Source of the DNA: CAVPOO01 sp963707015
Lineage (GTDB): Bacteria; Pseudomonadota; Gammaproteobacteria; Thiohalobacterales; Thiohalobacteraceae
Assembly (NCBI GenBank): GCA_963707015.1
Contig: CAVPOO010000007.1
Coordinates: forward strand, 248,001 to 312,000
Length of the DNA: 64,000 bases
Direction: 5' to 3'
How positions within the stretch are numbered: the first letter of the stretch is position 1; every line of letters starts with the position of its first letter. The notes beneath the pieces are model-generated. The model saw only the letters and a list, made by a program, of their open reading frames with translations, did not search any database and had not been told where the DNA came from. Shown here in pieces: positions 18,310-27,384 of the stretch. The translations under genes and the position numbers were made by a program.

Positions 18310-18876
18310 TCACTCGACGATATGATGCTTGCCTACCAGTTGCACGGTACTTGCCTGGGGACCCTTCTCCCCCGACTCCTCGACGAAGCGCACTTCGCTG
18401 CCGGCCACCAGCTTGGCAAACCCACCGTTCAGGACACTGTTTTCGTGAAAATAGATTTCGCGCCCATCCGGCGTCTCGATCTTGCCATAACCCTCATCCG
18501 GGAACAGCTCCGCGACGTGGCCATGCGGGGGCGCCTCATGGGTCTTGACCTCTTGCCGCTGACGCCGGGTATAGTTATCCAGTTTGCGTCGTGCGGCCTT
18601 GAACGCATCACGGATCGCCACATAGGCATCTTCGTGCGCATGATTCAGGCCGCTTTCACGGCTGACCACGAGCTCTGTACCCGGGACAGTCAAATCGATG
18701 CGCACGCCGTACATCTTGCCCTGACGGTGGTGCTGACCGAACTGCTCGACGACGACCCGACAACTGGTGATGTAGTCGCAGGTCCGCTCGAGCTTGTCGA
18801 CATTCTCGCGAATCTTGGATTCGAGTGCCGGAGAGGAATCCATCTCGCGAAAGGTGATTTGCAGTGGTATTTGCAT
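18310..18876 (-). CDS. HPF/RaiA-type ribosome hibernation domain fused to a cold-shock domain
   Basis: 188 aa. Residues 1 to about 105 are an HPF/YfiA-like domain (QIPLQITFREMDSSPALESKIRENVDKLE). About 118-185 form a cold-shock OB fold (HGHVAELFPDEGYGKIETPDGREIYFHENSV), where the first RNP motif is GYGKIE rather than the usual GFGFI. It may bind the ribosomal A/P sites while the CSD contacts rRNA or mRNA; that part is inference. Stand-alone gene preceded by an inverted repeat. Confidence 0.85.
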   Translation of the reverse strand: MQIPLQITFREMDSSPALESKIRENVDKLERTCDYITSCRVVVEQFGQHHRQGKMYGVRIDLTVPGTELVVSRESGLNHAHEDAYVAIRDAFKAARRKLDNYTRRQRQEVKTHEAPPHGHVAELFPDEGYGKIETPDGREIYFHENSVLNGGFAKLVAGSEVRFVEESGEKGPQASTVQLVGKHHIVE

Positions 18877-18930
18877 AGTGTCTGACCAATAAGTTCCTTA
18901 TAGGTATATCTTTTTAACACCAACACACGC

Positions 18931-18950
18931 GACCCGTATTGATACGGGTC
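18931..18950. promoter_or_regulatory. Inverted repeat upstream of the HPF-CSD gene
   Basis: GACCCGTAT and ATACGGGTC, 9-bp arms with a 2-bp centre, about 55 bp upstream of the start codon. On the minus strand it overlaps a TTGACC hexamer that could serve as a -35 element. Size and symmetry fit a repressor operator; no regulator gene is adjacent. Confidence 0.4.
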
Positions 18951-19027
18951 AATAAATCCCGTCGACCAGGGCCGTTCGCGCCCGACTCACCCCGGCGCGG
19001 GCCCCGGCGGACTGTCCCTCCGCCCGC

Positions 19028-19294
19028 TCATCTGGACAGGAGCCGCGCAGGGTCGCTTTGCCCGCTGTCGAACAGCGTCAGCTCCCAACAGCCGGCGCTC
19101 ACATCATGCCGGATGATGTACAGGCAACCGTCATTGCCCCGGATCTTGAAGTAGCGGTGGCTCGGCGACAGCCAGCGGTCGATCACATCCTCCACCTCGA
19201 CCTCCCGCTCGCCCAGAAACAGGCGCCGGGGCGTTTCCTCACCCCGGTAGCCGGCGTAGCACTCCACCCGCAGACTCAGCGCCTTAGCCCGCAT
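19028..19294 (-). CDS. Conserved-looking hypothetical protein, start altered by a MITE
   Basis: 88 aa with no signal or membrane segment: LRVECYAGYRGEETPRRLFLGE ... VIDRWLSPSHRYFKIRGNDG ... YIIRHDVSAGCWELTLFD. The pattern of Trp, Tyr and charged residues looks like a real folded domain, but I cannot assign a function. The ATG at 19294 lies inside the terminal repeat of the MITE-like element, so the first residues are probably new; the original protein would begin near LRVECY. Confidence 0.6.
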   Translation of the reverse strand: MRAKALSLRVECYAGYRGEETPRRLFLGEREVEVEDVIDRWLSPSHRYFKIRGNDGCLYIIRHDVSAGCWELTLFDSGQSDPARLLSR

Positions 19295-19530
19295 TTCTCA
19301 CCGGGATCCCGGATGCTGGCGCAGGGCTCGTGTGTCCGGACGCCACGCTGGAGCGAAAGTGGTAGCCGTAGCTACCACTTGAGTGAAGCGCAAGTCCGGG
19401 CGCGCGAGAACCAGCCAGGGCCGGGATAGGCATTGCCTGATTACACACTGTCTATTGCCTGATCCGCACTCTGTTCTTTACCTCAGTGCATTATGTGACT
19501 CTATCGCCGCCCGGTGAGAAATGCGGGTTA
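19285..19530. mobile_element. MITE-like element, copy 1
   Basis: 246 bp bounded by near-perfect terminal inverted repeats, AGCCCGCATTTCTCACCGGG at the left and CCCGGTGAGAAATGCGGGTT at the right. It contains no coding frame. Compared with copy 2 at about 35464-35640 it has an extra ~65-bp internal segment that includes the hairpin GTGGTAGCCGTAGCTACCAC. The left repeat supplies the start codon of the 88-aa gene and the right repeat supplies the TAA stop of the cytochrome gene. The ends match the left end of the IS1380-family remnant at 62455. Confidence 0.88.
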
Positions 19531-19926
19531 GTGCCCATCGGAACCCGCATCGCCTGCCCGGTCGTCCGGCTCGGCCTGCCTGTTCGGCTCCCCGGGCAGA
19601 GCCAGTTTATAGAACTCCTGGTCGAGATACTCGACGACGTCGGCGATTTCCTCTTTCCGCCAGTCGAGCTGCAGCTCGCTGCTCCACCTGGTCACCTCCC
19701 ATCTGACGGCCTCGAGCGAAGCGGCCCTGCGGTCACTGCGAATGTGTACGACGCTGACATGGCAGCCCCGGCAATGGTTCTCATACAGCCTCTGCCCGCG
19801 CTCCGGTGCGCCCGGCGCATCCCCCGCAACCGTCGGGGCAACAGCCGGGGCGGCCCCGGCCGTGCCTGACACCAGCAGAGTGAAGAGCACGGCTGCAGCC
19901 CGTGAAGGATTGCCTTTTCTGCACAT
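19528..19926 (-). CDS. Small monoheme cytochrome c
   Basis: 132 aa with signal peptide (about residues 1-25, TAGAA). One CxxCH site, CRGCH, in RGQRLYENHCRGCHVSVVH; the region after it (LQLDWRKEEIADVVEYLDQEFYKL) matches the terminal helix of class I cytochromes c. No clear methionine ligand is visible. The C-terminal tail EPNRQAEPDDRAGDAGSDGH is acidic and ends with a stop codon donated by the MITE-like element, so the native tail may have been longer. Confidence 0.8.
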   Translation of the reverse strand: MCRKGNPSRAAAVLFTLLVSGTAGAAPAVAPTVAGDAPGAPERGQRLYENHCRGCHVSVVHIRSDRRAASLEAVRWEVTRWSSELQLDWRKEEIADVVEYLDQEFYKLALPGEPNRQAEPDDRAGDAGSDGH

Positions 19927-19943
19927 GTTTCAATCTCCCTGTT

Positions 19944-20768
19944 TCAGTCCGCCGGCACCCTTCGGTAGATTGCCGGACACGGATGCCAGGGCTCAAACCC
20001 GGGCAGACCGGCGGGCAGCCGCTCGTGGGCACCGATCACCAGCCCGCCACCCGGCCGCAGCCCCGCCCGGAAGACCGCTCCCAACTCACACCCCAGTTGC
20101 TCATCGAAGTAGGTAAACGCCAGATTCCGGCACAGCACCAGGTGAAACGGCCCGTCGGGCAAGCCCCTGCGTACGTCGTGGGTCATGAACTCTATCCCTT
20201 TCCGGTATCTCGCCTGCAGACAATACTCGCCATTATTCCTCCGGAACGCCTGCTGGCGCCAGCTTGCGGGCAACTCCCGCAGGGTGCCCGGCGAATAACA
20301 GGCCCGCCCTGCGCGGCCGATCAGGGTCGCATCGGCGTCGCTCGCCAGAATATGCAGTTTGATGTCCGGAAACAACAAGGCGAGCGAGAACTCCCACATC
20401 AGCGCCACCGTGCCGGGTTCTTCGCCCGATGCACATCCGGCACTCCAGATCCGCAAGACCTGCTCACCCTGGCGGCGCAGGGACTGGATCAGCGCGGGAA
20501 AGACGGTCTGTTCCAGGCAACGGAACACCCCCTGGTCGCGGTAGAAGCATGAGATCGTGATGCGGCAAAACCCGTCGAGGACTGACCATTCCTCCGGATG
20601 CGCCGTCAGGTAGCGGCGATAGGCCTGCACGTCCGTCAGCGCCAGCTGCACACAGCGCCGCTGAATGCGCTTGCATACCTGACGCCGCACCTTCCGGAAA
20701 CCCGCCCAGCGCAGATGCAGCCCGGGCAGGACATCCTGAAGAAAGCCCACACAGTCGCGGTCATTCAT
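19944..20768 (-). CDS. CheR-type methyltransferase (orphan)
   Basis: 274 aa. An N-terminal helical CheR_N-like part is followed by the SAM-binding domain IWSAGCASGEEPGTVALM, then DADATLIGRAGRACYS and FHLVLCRNLAFTYFD, which parallel the CheR motifs. The usual GEEPYS is changed to GEEPGT and the FFRD motif to FYRD. No chemoreceptor, CheA or CheB lies in the window, so it may serve another signalling array or methylate a different target. Confidence 0.75.
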   Translation of the reverse strand: MNDRDCVGFLQDVLPGLHLRWAGFRKVRRQVCKRIQRRCVQLALTDVQAYRRYLTAHPEEWSVLDGFCRITISCFYRDQGVFRCLEQTVFPALIQSLRRQGEQVLRIWSAGCASGEEPGTVALMWEFSLALLFPDIKLHILASDADATLIGRAGRACYSPGTLRELPASWRQQAFRRNNGEYCLQARYRKGIEFMTHDVRRGLPDGPFHLVLCRNLAFTYFDEQLGCELGAVFRAGLRPGGGLVIGAHERLPAGLPGFEPWHPCPAIYRRVPAD

Positions 20769-20779
20769 TGGGCCACGGG

Positions 20780-21406
20780 TCAGTCGCCGGAAATATGCCT
20801 GGCCGTTTTCATCAGGGCCAGCACGTCTCCGAGCACCTCCCTGGACAGTCGGATGCCGTAGGCGCGTTCCAACTGTTCGGCGACGGCCTCCGGAGCCTGC
20901 TGCGCCAGGTCCAGCCTGGTTACCAGGGCGCTGACATCCTCGACCAGCGCCCAGGGATAGATAATCCAGCGCCAGTGGGTCACTTTCTCGGCATAATAAT
21001 CCGGCACAAAGCGCGAGACCTGTTTGTGATGCAGGACCGCCGTCCTGACGTCTGCCGGTCGCGCGTGCCCGTGGATATGCTCAATCGCCGCCTGAAAAGT
21101 CTCGCCGGTATCACTGACATCGTCGACCACCAGCACGCGCCGGCCCGTCAGATCGGCCGCCAGGGGGTACTTGACCTGGACGCTGGCCTGGCGCTCGGTT
21201 GCGTGGTAGTGCTCGAGCTTGATACTGGCCAGATCCATCACATCGAAGTAGTCACACAGGACGCGTGCCGGCACATACCCCCCACGGCCGATGGCCACGA
21301 TGACATGGGGCCGATAGCCGGCCGCCCGGATGGTGAATGCGAGTTTTCGGGCAAGGTTGTAGAATTGATCCCATGAGACCAGTTCACAGTGCATCTGTTC
21401 ATCCAT
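20780..21406 (-). CDS. Phosphoribosyltransferase (type I PRTase fold)
   Basis: 208 aa from ATG 21406; a start five codons earlier is possible. PRPP-binding motif RVLVVDDVSDTGET and the loop AIGRGGYVPARVL identify the family. It resembles hypoxanthine/xanthine-guanine-type phosphoribosyltransferases, but substrate specificity is not readable. It ends 11 bp from the CheR-like gene on the same strand. Confidence 0.82.
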   Translation of the reverse strand: MDEQMHCELVSWDQFYNLARKLAFTIRAAGYRPHVIVAIGRGGYVPARVLCDYFDVMDLASIKLEHYHATERQASVQVKYPLAADLTGRRVLVVDDVSDTGETFQAAIEHIHGHARPADVRTAVLHHKQVSRFVPDYYAEKVTHWRWIIYPWALVEDVSALVTRLDLAQQAPEAVAEQLERAYGIRLSREVLGDVLALMKTARHISGD

Positions 21407-21565
21407 GCCGTCTGCCCTCACTCAAATCCCCGGAGCGGGTTGTTGATATCGATCATGGATATTGTCCCACCCCTGACTAACATCCGATAGTAGAATCATA
21501 TCAATAAGTTGACGTGGCTGCGCGGAGCGCCCGGACACCTGCACCCCCTCTGACAAGGACCGACT

Positions 21566-23999
21566 ATGACGATCCAGCATCTGAAAGCGCCTGATCTTTA
21601 CCACCATTGCGAGATGGATCAGTTCGAATTCGAGACCACGGCGGATCTCGAAGATCTGACCGAAGTGATCGGGCAGGATCGGGCGGTGGAAGCGGTGCGC
21701 TTCGGCATCGGCATCCAGCGCGCAGGCTACAACCTGTTCGCACTCGGGCCAAACGGTATCGGAAAATATTCCCTGGTGCGCCGCTCTGTCGAGGACAAGG
21801 CGGTATCCGAGGCTGTTCCCTCCGACTGGTGCTATGTCAACAACTTCCAGCAGCCCCATATCCCGCTCGCACTCGAACTGCCGCCGGGCCGGGGCAAGGT
21901 GCTCAGCAGGGACATGGAGCAGTTGATCGAGGACCTGCACGGGGCACTCCCGGCCGTCGTTCGAGAGTGACGAATACCGCACCCGCTCGCAGGCAATTGA
22001 AGAAGAGCTCAGTGAACGACAGGAACAGACCCTCGCGGAGATCCAGAAGACCGCCAAGGAAAAGAACATTGAGCTCGTCCACACGCCAACCGGTTTCACC
22101 CTGGCGCCGACCCGCGACGGCGCCGTGCTTCCCGTGGACGACTTCGAGCGTCTGCCGAAGGCGGAGCGCGAACAGATTGAGAAGGACGTCGCCGAGCTCC
22201 AGGAACAGCTGCTCAAGGCGCTCCACAAGGCGCCCAAATGGCAGAAAGAGAGCCGCGAGAAGATGGGCGCGCTCAACCGCGAAATGGCGGCCTATGCCGT
22301 CGGCCATCTGGTGGAGGCGCTGCGCGAGAAATACGGAGAATTACCCGCGGTGGTCGCCTATCTCAACGAAGTCGAAACCGATGTCGTCGAACACTTCCGT
22401 GTATTTCTGCGATCCGACGAAAAAAAACCCTCTTTCCTCGGCATTGAGCTTCCCGGCGCCGAACAGACACAGGTCGCGCGCTACCAGGTGAACGCCCTCG
22501 TCGCGCATGATGCCGATGGCGGGGCACCGGTCGTCTATGAGGATCACCCCACCTACCTCAACCTGATTGGCCGGGTCGAGCATCGCGCGCATCTGGGGGC
22601 CCTGGAGACTGATTTCACGATGATTCGAGCGGGTGCACTGCATCATGCGAACGGGGGTTACCTTATCCTTGACGCCATGAAGGTGCTGATGCAGCCGTTC
22701 GCCTGGGAGGGACTGAAACGGGCGGTCAAATCGCATGAGATACGCATGGAATCGCCGGGCCAGCTGATGAGTCTGGTCAGCACCGTATCGCTGGAGCCGC
22801 AAGCGATTCCGCTGCGGGTCAAGGTCGTGCTGCTCGGGGACCGTTTCATCTACTATCTGCTGTCTTATCTCGACGCCGAATTCAGCGAACTGTTCAAGGT
22901 CGCGGCCGATTTCGATGACCGCATGGACTGGAATCCCGAAAGCCAGCAGCACTATGCCCGACTGATCGGGATGCTCGTGCGCAAGGAGGATCTCCAGCAC
23001 TTCGATCGTGCGGCGGTGGCGCGCGTCATCGAGCACAGCGCACGCCTGGTCAGTGACGCCGAAAAGCTGTCCACCCATATGCGCAGCGTCTGTGACCTGC
23101 TGCGCGAGGCCGACTACTGGGCTCGGGAAAACGGGCGCCAGACCGTCAGCCGGGAGGATGTGCAGCAGGCCATAGACGCGGCCGATCACCGCGTCGACCG
23201 GGTACGCGAGCGGGTTCAGGAGGAAATCCACCGCGGCACGCTGTTGATCGACACCGACGGGCAGAAGATCGGCCAGGTAAACGGGCTGTCCGTGGTCAGC
23301 CTGGGCAACTTCCTGTTCGGCCAGCCCTCGCGCATCACGGCACGGGTTCGGATCGGAGACAGCCAGGTGGTCGATATCGAGCGCGAGGTCGAGCTGGGCG
23401 GCCCTATCCATTCGAAAGGCGTCTTCATTCTGTCCGCCTACCTGGGTGCGCAGTATGCGCTCGATCGCCCCCTCTCCCTGTCTGCGAGCCTGGTGTTCGA
23501 GCAGTCCTACGGCGCGGTCGAGGGTGACAGCGCCTCGTCCGCAGAGCTCTATGCCTTGGTCTCTGCGCTGGCAGACGCACCGATCAAGCAGTCGCTGGCC
23601 GTCACCGGCTCGGTGAATCAGCACGGTGAGATCCAGCCCATAGGCGGGGTCAATGAGAAAATCGAGGGCTTCTTCGACGCCTGCCGGACACGTGGACTGA
23701 CGGGCAGCCAGGGTGTGGTCATCCCGGCATCCAACGTCAAGCACCTGATGTTGCGACCCGACGTCTGTGCCGCGGTCGCGGCGGGCGAGTTTTCGGTTCA
23801 CGCGGTGGAAACGGTGGCGGATGGCATCGAGCTTCTCATGGGCATCCCGGCAGGCCAGCGGGATGAAAACGGGCAGTTCCCTGACGGCTCCATCAACCAG
23901 CGTGTCGAATCCAGACTCAGCGCGTACTCGGACCAGATGCGTGCCTTCATTTCCAAGGGGGATGGCTCGGCGAATCAGGAAGGCGAGGCGTCGGAATGA
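21566..23999 (+). pseudogene. LonB-like AAA+ ATP-dependent protease, broken by a frameshift
   Basis: The gene would encode about 810 aa. Part one (21566 to about 21958) has the Walker A motif GPNGIGKYS. Part two has the S16 protease domain with GDSASSAELYALVSAL (catalytic Ser) and GGVNEKIEGFF (catalytic Lys). The two are joined if one base is removed near 21956-21959: reading then continues as GALPAVFESDEYRTRSQAIEEELSERQ. As given, the first frame stops at 21970 and separates ATP binding from proteolysis. It could be a true mutation or a sequencing error. Start ATG has AAGGA upstream; the stop overlaps the next gene. Confidence 0.88.
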
Positions 24000-24826
24000 G
24001 CGCGGAGACGACTGACATCACGATCCGGCGGATCGCCGTTGTGCTGGATGCCTCCGAACACAGCCAGCAGGCCCTCGAGACGGCGGCCCGACTGGCCGCC
24101 AGCCTCAAGGCCGAGCTCGAGGGCATCTTCGTGGAAGACATCGATCTGATTCACCTGGCCGGCCTGCCTTTCCTGCGTGAGATTCGACTCGCTTCGCTGG
24201 CGCAGGAAACCGTCAGCCTGCAACGCATGGAACGGGAACTGCGGGCCATCGCCCGGCGCATGCGGCAGACACTCGAGCTTGTGGCGCGCAGGGAAGGCAT
24301 CAGCTGCTCCTTCCGTGTCCGCCGTGGCCGGGTCGAGGCCGAACTCATGGAGGCGGCAATGGAGGTCGATGTGCTGACGCTCGGCCGCCCCGGCGCGACC
24401 CTGTCGCACCGGCTCAGGTTGCGCGTCCGGGAATCTGTCATCGGCGCCGCGCCCCGGCCGCGCGAGCGCACGATGCCCCCCTCAGTGGTGGTGACGTTCA
24501 GCGGTTCCGAGAATGCGACACGGGCACTGCTGGTCGCGGCCAACCTCGCGGAACGCCAGGCGATGGATATCCGCGTCGTGATTCCGGCAGTCCCCGATAC
24601 GGAGGCGCGTCGTCTGCAGACGGCGGCGGAGACTTTACTGCGATCACAGAAACAGCGCGTCAGCTTTGTGCGACTGCCAGGAAACGGGGTTCAGGACCTG
24701 ATCAATGCGGTAGGCGGCTGCGGCAGCCAGGTGCTCATCGTGGAACGCGATAACCCGCTGGTTGAGGGTGACGCCCTGTGGCGCTGCCTCGATCAGGTCG
24801 GCTGTCCGGTATTGCTGGTTCGCTAG
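23996..24826 (+). CDS. Tandem universal stress protein-like protein
   Basis: 276 aa with two UspA-like halves: residues about 10-150 (RIAVVLDASEHSQQALETAARLAASL ... FVEDIDLI) and about 165-276 (VVVTFSGSENATRALLVAANLA ... CPVLLVR). The ATP-binding GxxGxS motif is not evident. It overlaps the LonB-like frame by 4 bp (ATGA), so the two are co-translated and probably act in the same stress response. Its stop TAG is the first part of a degenerate MITE-like end. Confidence 0.75.
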   Translation: MSAETTDITIRRIAVVLDASEHSQQALETAARLAASLKAELEGIFVEDIDLIHLAGLPFLREIRLASLAQETVSLQRMERELRAIARRMRQTLELVARREGISCSFRVRRGRVEAELMEAAMEVDVLTLGRPGATLSHRLRLRVRESVIGAAPRPRERTMPPSVVVTFSGSENATRALLVAANLAERQAMDIRVVIPAVPDTEARRLQTAAETLLRSQKQRVSFVRLPGNGVQDLINAVGGCGSQVLIVERDNPLVEGDALWRCLDQVGCPVLLVR

Positions 24827-24950
24827 CCCGGATTTCTCAGCGGGAGGCGTTGCCGCCGAACAGGGCACCGATCCGCAGGGTAGCGTGCAGATCAGCATTA
24901 AGACAGGGCGTTTCCGGCCGTTGTCTATCCCGGTAATGGATGCGGGCTGA
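24824..24950. mobile_element. Possible degenerate MITE-like element, copy 3
   Basis: Left TAGCCCGGATTTCTCAGCGGG and right CCCGGTAATGGATGCGGGCT resemble the terminal repeats of copies 1 and 2 with a few changes, spaced about 125 bp apart in the expected inverted orientation. The interior shows no similarity I can see to the other copies. The rest of 24951-25111 has no gene. Confidence 0.4.
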
Positions 24951-25111
24951 GAGCACTAAGGCTGCCGCTTCGGGGTTCGACGTATGCTATATTCCCCGCC
25001 GGATCAAGGATCATCCCGGGCAGGCGCGGCCTCGGGCATCAGGAACCGGATGCTGTCCCAGGACCGGGCATTCGATATTTGAGAACATCACGCATAGTAA
25101 AGGGAACGATT

Positions 25112-25495
25112 ATGAACGAAACATTTTTCAAAAAGGCCGGTGTCTTCGTGTTGATCTTCAATTTCCTCGCGGCTGGCTTTCCGCAGGCCTCCTTCGCCGG
25201 ACTGATTGGAACCGGCACGGCGATCGAGATGCAGGCGCATGAGCAAGGCACGGCCCGCATCGACGCCTTTCTTGCCCGGGATGACGTGCAGACACAATTG
25301 ATCGCGCTGGGTGTGGATCCCGCCAATGCCCGCGCCCGTGTGGCGATGTTGACGGCAAGCGAACGCCAGCAACTCGAACAGCAGATCGACAGCCTGCCCG
25401 CCGGCGGCAGTGTGCTGGCCCTGATCGGCGCGGTGTTCGTCGTACTGCTTATCCTGGAACTTGTCGGCGTGATCAATATCTTCCAGAAGTTCTGA
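25112..25495 (+). CDS. PA2779-family protein
   Basis: 127 aa. N-terminal hydrophobic signal (FFKKAGVFVLIFNFLAAGFPQASFA), a middle helical part with LARDDVQTQLIALGVDPANARARVAML, and a C-terminal transmembrane helix ending GVINIFQKF. This is the pattern of the PA2779 family, which is regularly paired with a PA2778-type C39-like peptidase, as here. Function unknown; the pairing suggests processing or envelope transport. Confidence 0.82.
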   Translation: MNETFFKKAGVFVLIFNFLAAGFPQASFAGLIGTGTAIEMQAHEQGTARIDAFLARDDVQTQLIALGVDPANARARVAMLTASERQQLEQQIDSLPAGGSVLALIGAVFVVLLILELVGVINIFQKF

Positions 25496-25520
25496 AGCCC
25501 GCCCGCTCCGCTCCGACACG

Positions 25521-26594
25521 GTGAGGTGTCGCGGCTGGCTGGCCGTGCTCGCCGCGCTGGCCGCCGGATGTACCACGCAGGCGCCGCTCATGGACGAGCG
25601 GCCGGCGGGGCCCCACTCCGGCGCAGCGATCGAGCTGACGGACACGCCCTTCTTCGCCCAGGAGGCCTACCAGTGCGGCCCTGCCGCACTCGCCACCGTC
25701 CTGCAGCACGCCAATGTCAAGGTACAGCCCGAGGAGCTCGTCCCGCGGGTCTATCTGCCGCAACGCCGGGGCAGCCTGCAGACCGAGCTGGTCGCGACGG
25801 CCCGCGCGTACGGGCGTGTGCCTTACCTGATCGACCCCAGTCTCAAGGCGCTGATCGACGAACTCCAGGCCGGGCACCCGGTACTGGTGCTACAGAACCT
25901 CGGGCTGCGCCTCTACGCGGTATGGCACTATGCCGTCGTCATCGGTTACGCGCCTTCGCGTGACGAGCTGATTCTGCGCTCGGGTCGGGACCGGCGCCTG
26001 CGCCTGTCCACGCGCCGGTTCCTCAAGAGCTGGGAACCCTCGGGCTATTGGGGACTTGTCGTCCTGACACCCGGCCAACTTCCTGCCAGTCCGGACCCGG
26101 CGCGTTATCTGCAAAGCGTCGCCGCCCTGGAGGAAGTGGGTCAATTCGAGGCCGCCCAGCGGGCCTATGCCGCCGCCGTCAGGCAGTGGCCAGACAATCC
26201 GACAGCCTGGTTTGGACTCGGCAATGCGCACTATGGCACGGGCAGTCCGGCGGCCGCCGTGGCGGCCTACCGACAGACGCTGGAACTCGACCCGGCCAAT
26301 GCGGCGGCACGCAACAACCTCGCGCTGACCCTGGCCGATCGCGGCTTTTATGCGGCCGCGCTCGCGACTCTCCGCACCGCACTGGCGGGTGAGCCGCCTG
26401 ACTCACCGATGCGCAAGATCCTGCTCGACACGCAGCGGGAGATTATCGAACGCCGACAAGAGACCGGTGAAAGCTGCCGGCCGCCTGTCCGGCCACGAAA
26501 GATTTTTCCGGGGGCTCAAGCAGTTCCGCATCCGGCTGACCCGCCTCCAGCCAGTCGATCAGGGGCTGCCATTGATCGCGGTCCACGCGCGTGA
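25521..26594 (+). CDS. PA2778-family C39-like cysteine peptidase with TPR repeats
   Basis: 357 aa from a GTG start. Lipoprotein signal with lipobox LAAGC. The papain-like C39 domain has TPFFAQEAYQCGPAALATVL (catalytic Cys) and WHYAVVIGY (catalytic His). TPR-like repeats follow (AAQRAYAAAVRQWPDNPTAWFGLGNAHY, AAVAAYRQTLELDPANAAARNNLAL). It forms an operon with the PA2779-family gene 25 bp upstream. The last 50 residues are basic, proline-rich and overlap the converging parA gene by 152 bp, so the C-terminus may be an extension of the original. Confidence 0.82.
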   Translation: MRCRGWLAVLAALAAGCTTQAPLMDERPAGPHSGAAIELTDTPFFAQEAYQCGPAALATVLQHANVKVQPEELVPRVYLPQRRGSLQTELVATARAYGRVPYLIDPSLKALIDELQAGHPVLVLQNLGLRLYAVWHYAVVIGYAPSRDELILRSGRDRRLRLSTRRFLKSWEPSGYWGLVVLTPGQLPASPDPARYLQSVAALEEVGQFEAAQRAYAAAVRQWPDNPTAWFGLGNAHYGTGSPAAAVAAYRQTLELDPANAAARNNLALTLADRGFYAAALATLRTALAGEPPDSPMRKILLDTQREIIERRQETGESCRPPVRPRKIFPGAQAVPHPADPPPASRSGAAIDRGPRA

Positions 26595-27189
26595 GGTTCT
26601 CGGCCATTTCATGAATGCCCAGGCCCTGCTCGGCTGCATAGACATAGTTCTGAGAATCGCGCAGGCAGGCGACGGGCGGTTTGCCGATGTCATTGAGAAA
26701 TTCCAGTAGTGTCCGGAAGGCTCGCGTATTCCTGCGCACCCGGTTGGCGACAACCGCGATGGCTGCCATGGGCGCATAAACCTGTGCCTCAGCAGCCAGG
26801 TCCTTGATAAAGGCCGCGGTGACGCGGCTGTCAATGATCGACGGGAGAGTCGGGACCACAATTGCCGCCGCCCCACGCAATATCTCGATCAGGTCCATGC
26901 GTTTCAGGGACGCCGGCGTATCGAGAATGACGCGTTTCGTCTCGGGAGGCAGGCGCAGATGGAAAGACCGGGTGAGACTCCCTGCCGGCTGACGGGTCGC
27001 GGCGACCCCATGAATGCTGACCCGATGCTCGGGTCGCTGACTCACCCAGCGAAAGGAAGAATCCTGGGGGTCATAGTCAAACAGGGCAGAAGGATACCCG
27101 TTCGCCGCGTAGAACCCGGCCAGATTGGTGGACAGTGTCGTCTTGCCGCACCCTCCCTTGCTGTTAATTACAACGATCTTCCGAATCAT
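26443..27189 (-). CDS. ParA/MinD-family ATPase (orphan)
   Basis: 248 aa. Deviant Walker A KGGCGKTTLSTNLA with the signature lysine, ALFDYDPQDSS as the A' box, and VILDTPASL as Walker B. No ParB, parS or chemotaxis gene lies next to it, so the cargo is unknown. It is convergent with, and overlaps by 152 bp, the C39-like peptidase gene. Confidence 0.8.
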   Translation of the reverse strand: MIRKIVVINSKGGCGKTTLSTNLAGFYAANGYPSALFDYDPQDSSFRWVSQRPEHRVSIHGVAATRQPAGSLTRSFHLRLPPETKRVILDTPASLKRMDLIEILRGAAAIVVPTLPSIIDSRVTAAFIKDLAAEAQVYAPMAAIAVVANRVRRNTRAFRTLLEFLNDIGKPPVACLRDSQNYVYAAEQGLGIHEMAENLTRVDRDQWQPLIDWLEAGQPDAELLEPPEKSFVAGQAAGSFHRSLVGVR

Positions 27190-27329
27190 TACGCCCCCCA
27201 GCCTCCGACTCCGTCTGTCCCCGTCAAATTGGCCCGTAGTGTACTACGGATAGCAGCGGGTTTCCGTAGCGGCGGCCGTCCCCCGCAGACGGCATTCAGA
27301 AATTGGGAGACAGAACACAGTATCCAGAA

Positions 27330-27378
27330 GTCAGGAGTCAGGAGTCAGAAGACAGGAGTCAGGAGTCAGGAGTCAGGA
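27330..27378. repeat. Tandem heptamer repeat tract C
   Basis: About seven 7-bp units of AGTCAGG/AGACAGG type, that is, the complement of the GACTCCT/GTCTTCT units in the other tracts. It lies upstream of parA. Confidence 0.9.
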
Positions 27379-27384
27379 TTATTG

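Noticed and set aside
22341..23801. 486-aa minus-strand frame inside the LonB-like gene
   Set aside because: Antisense shadow of the protease domain.
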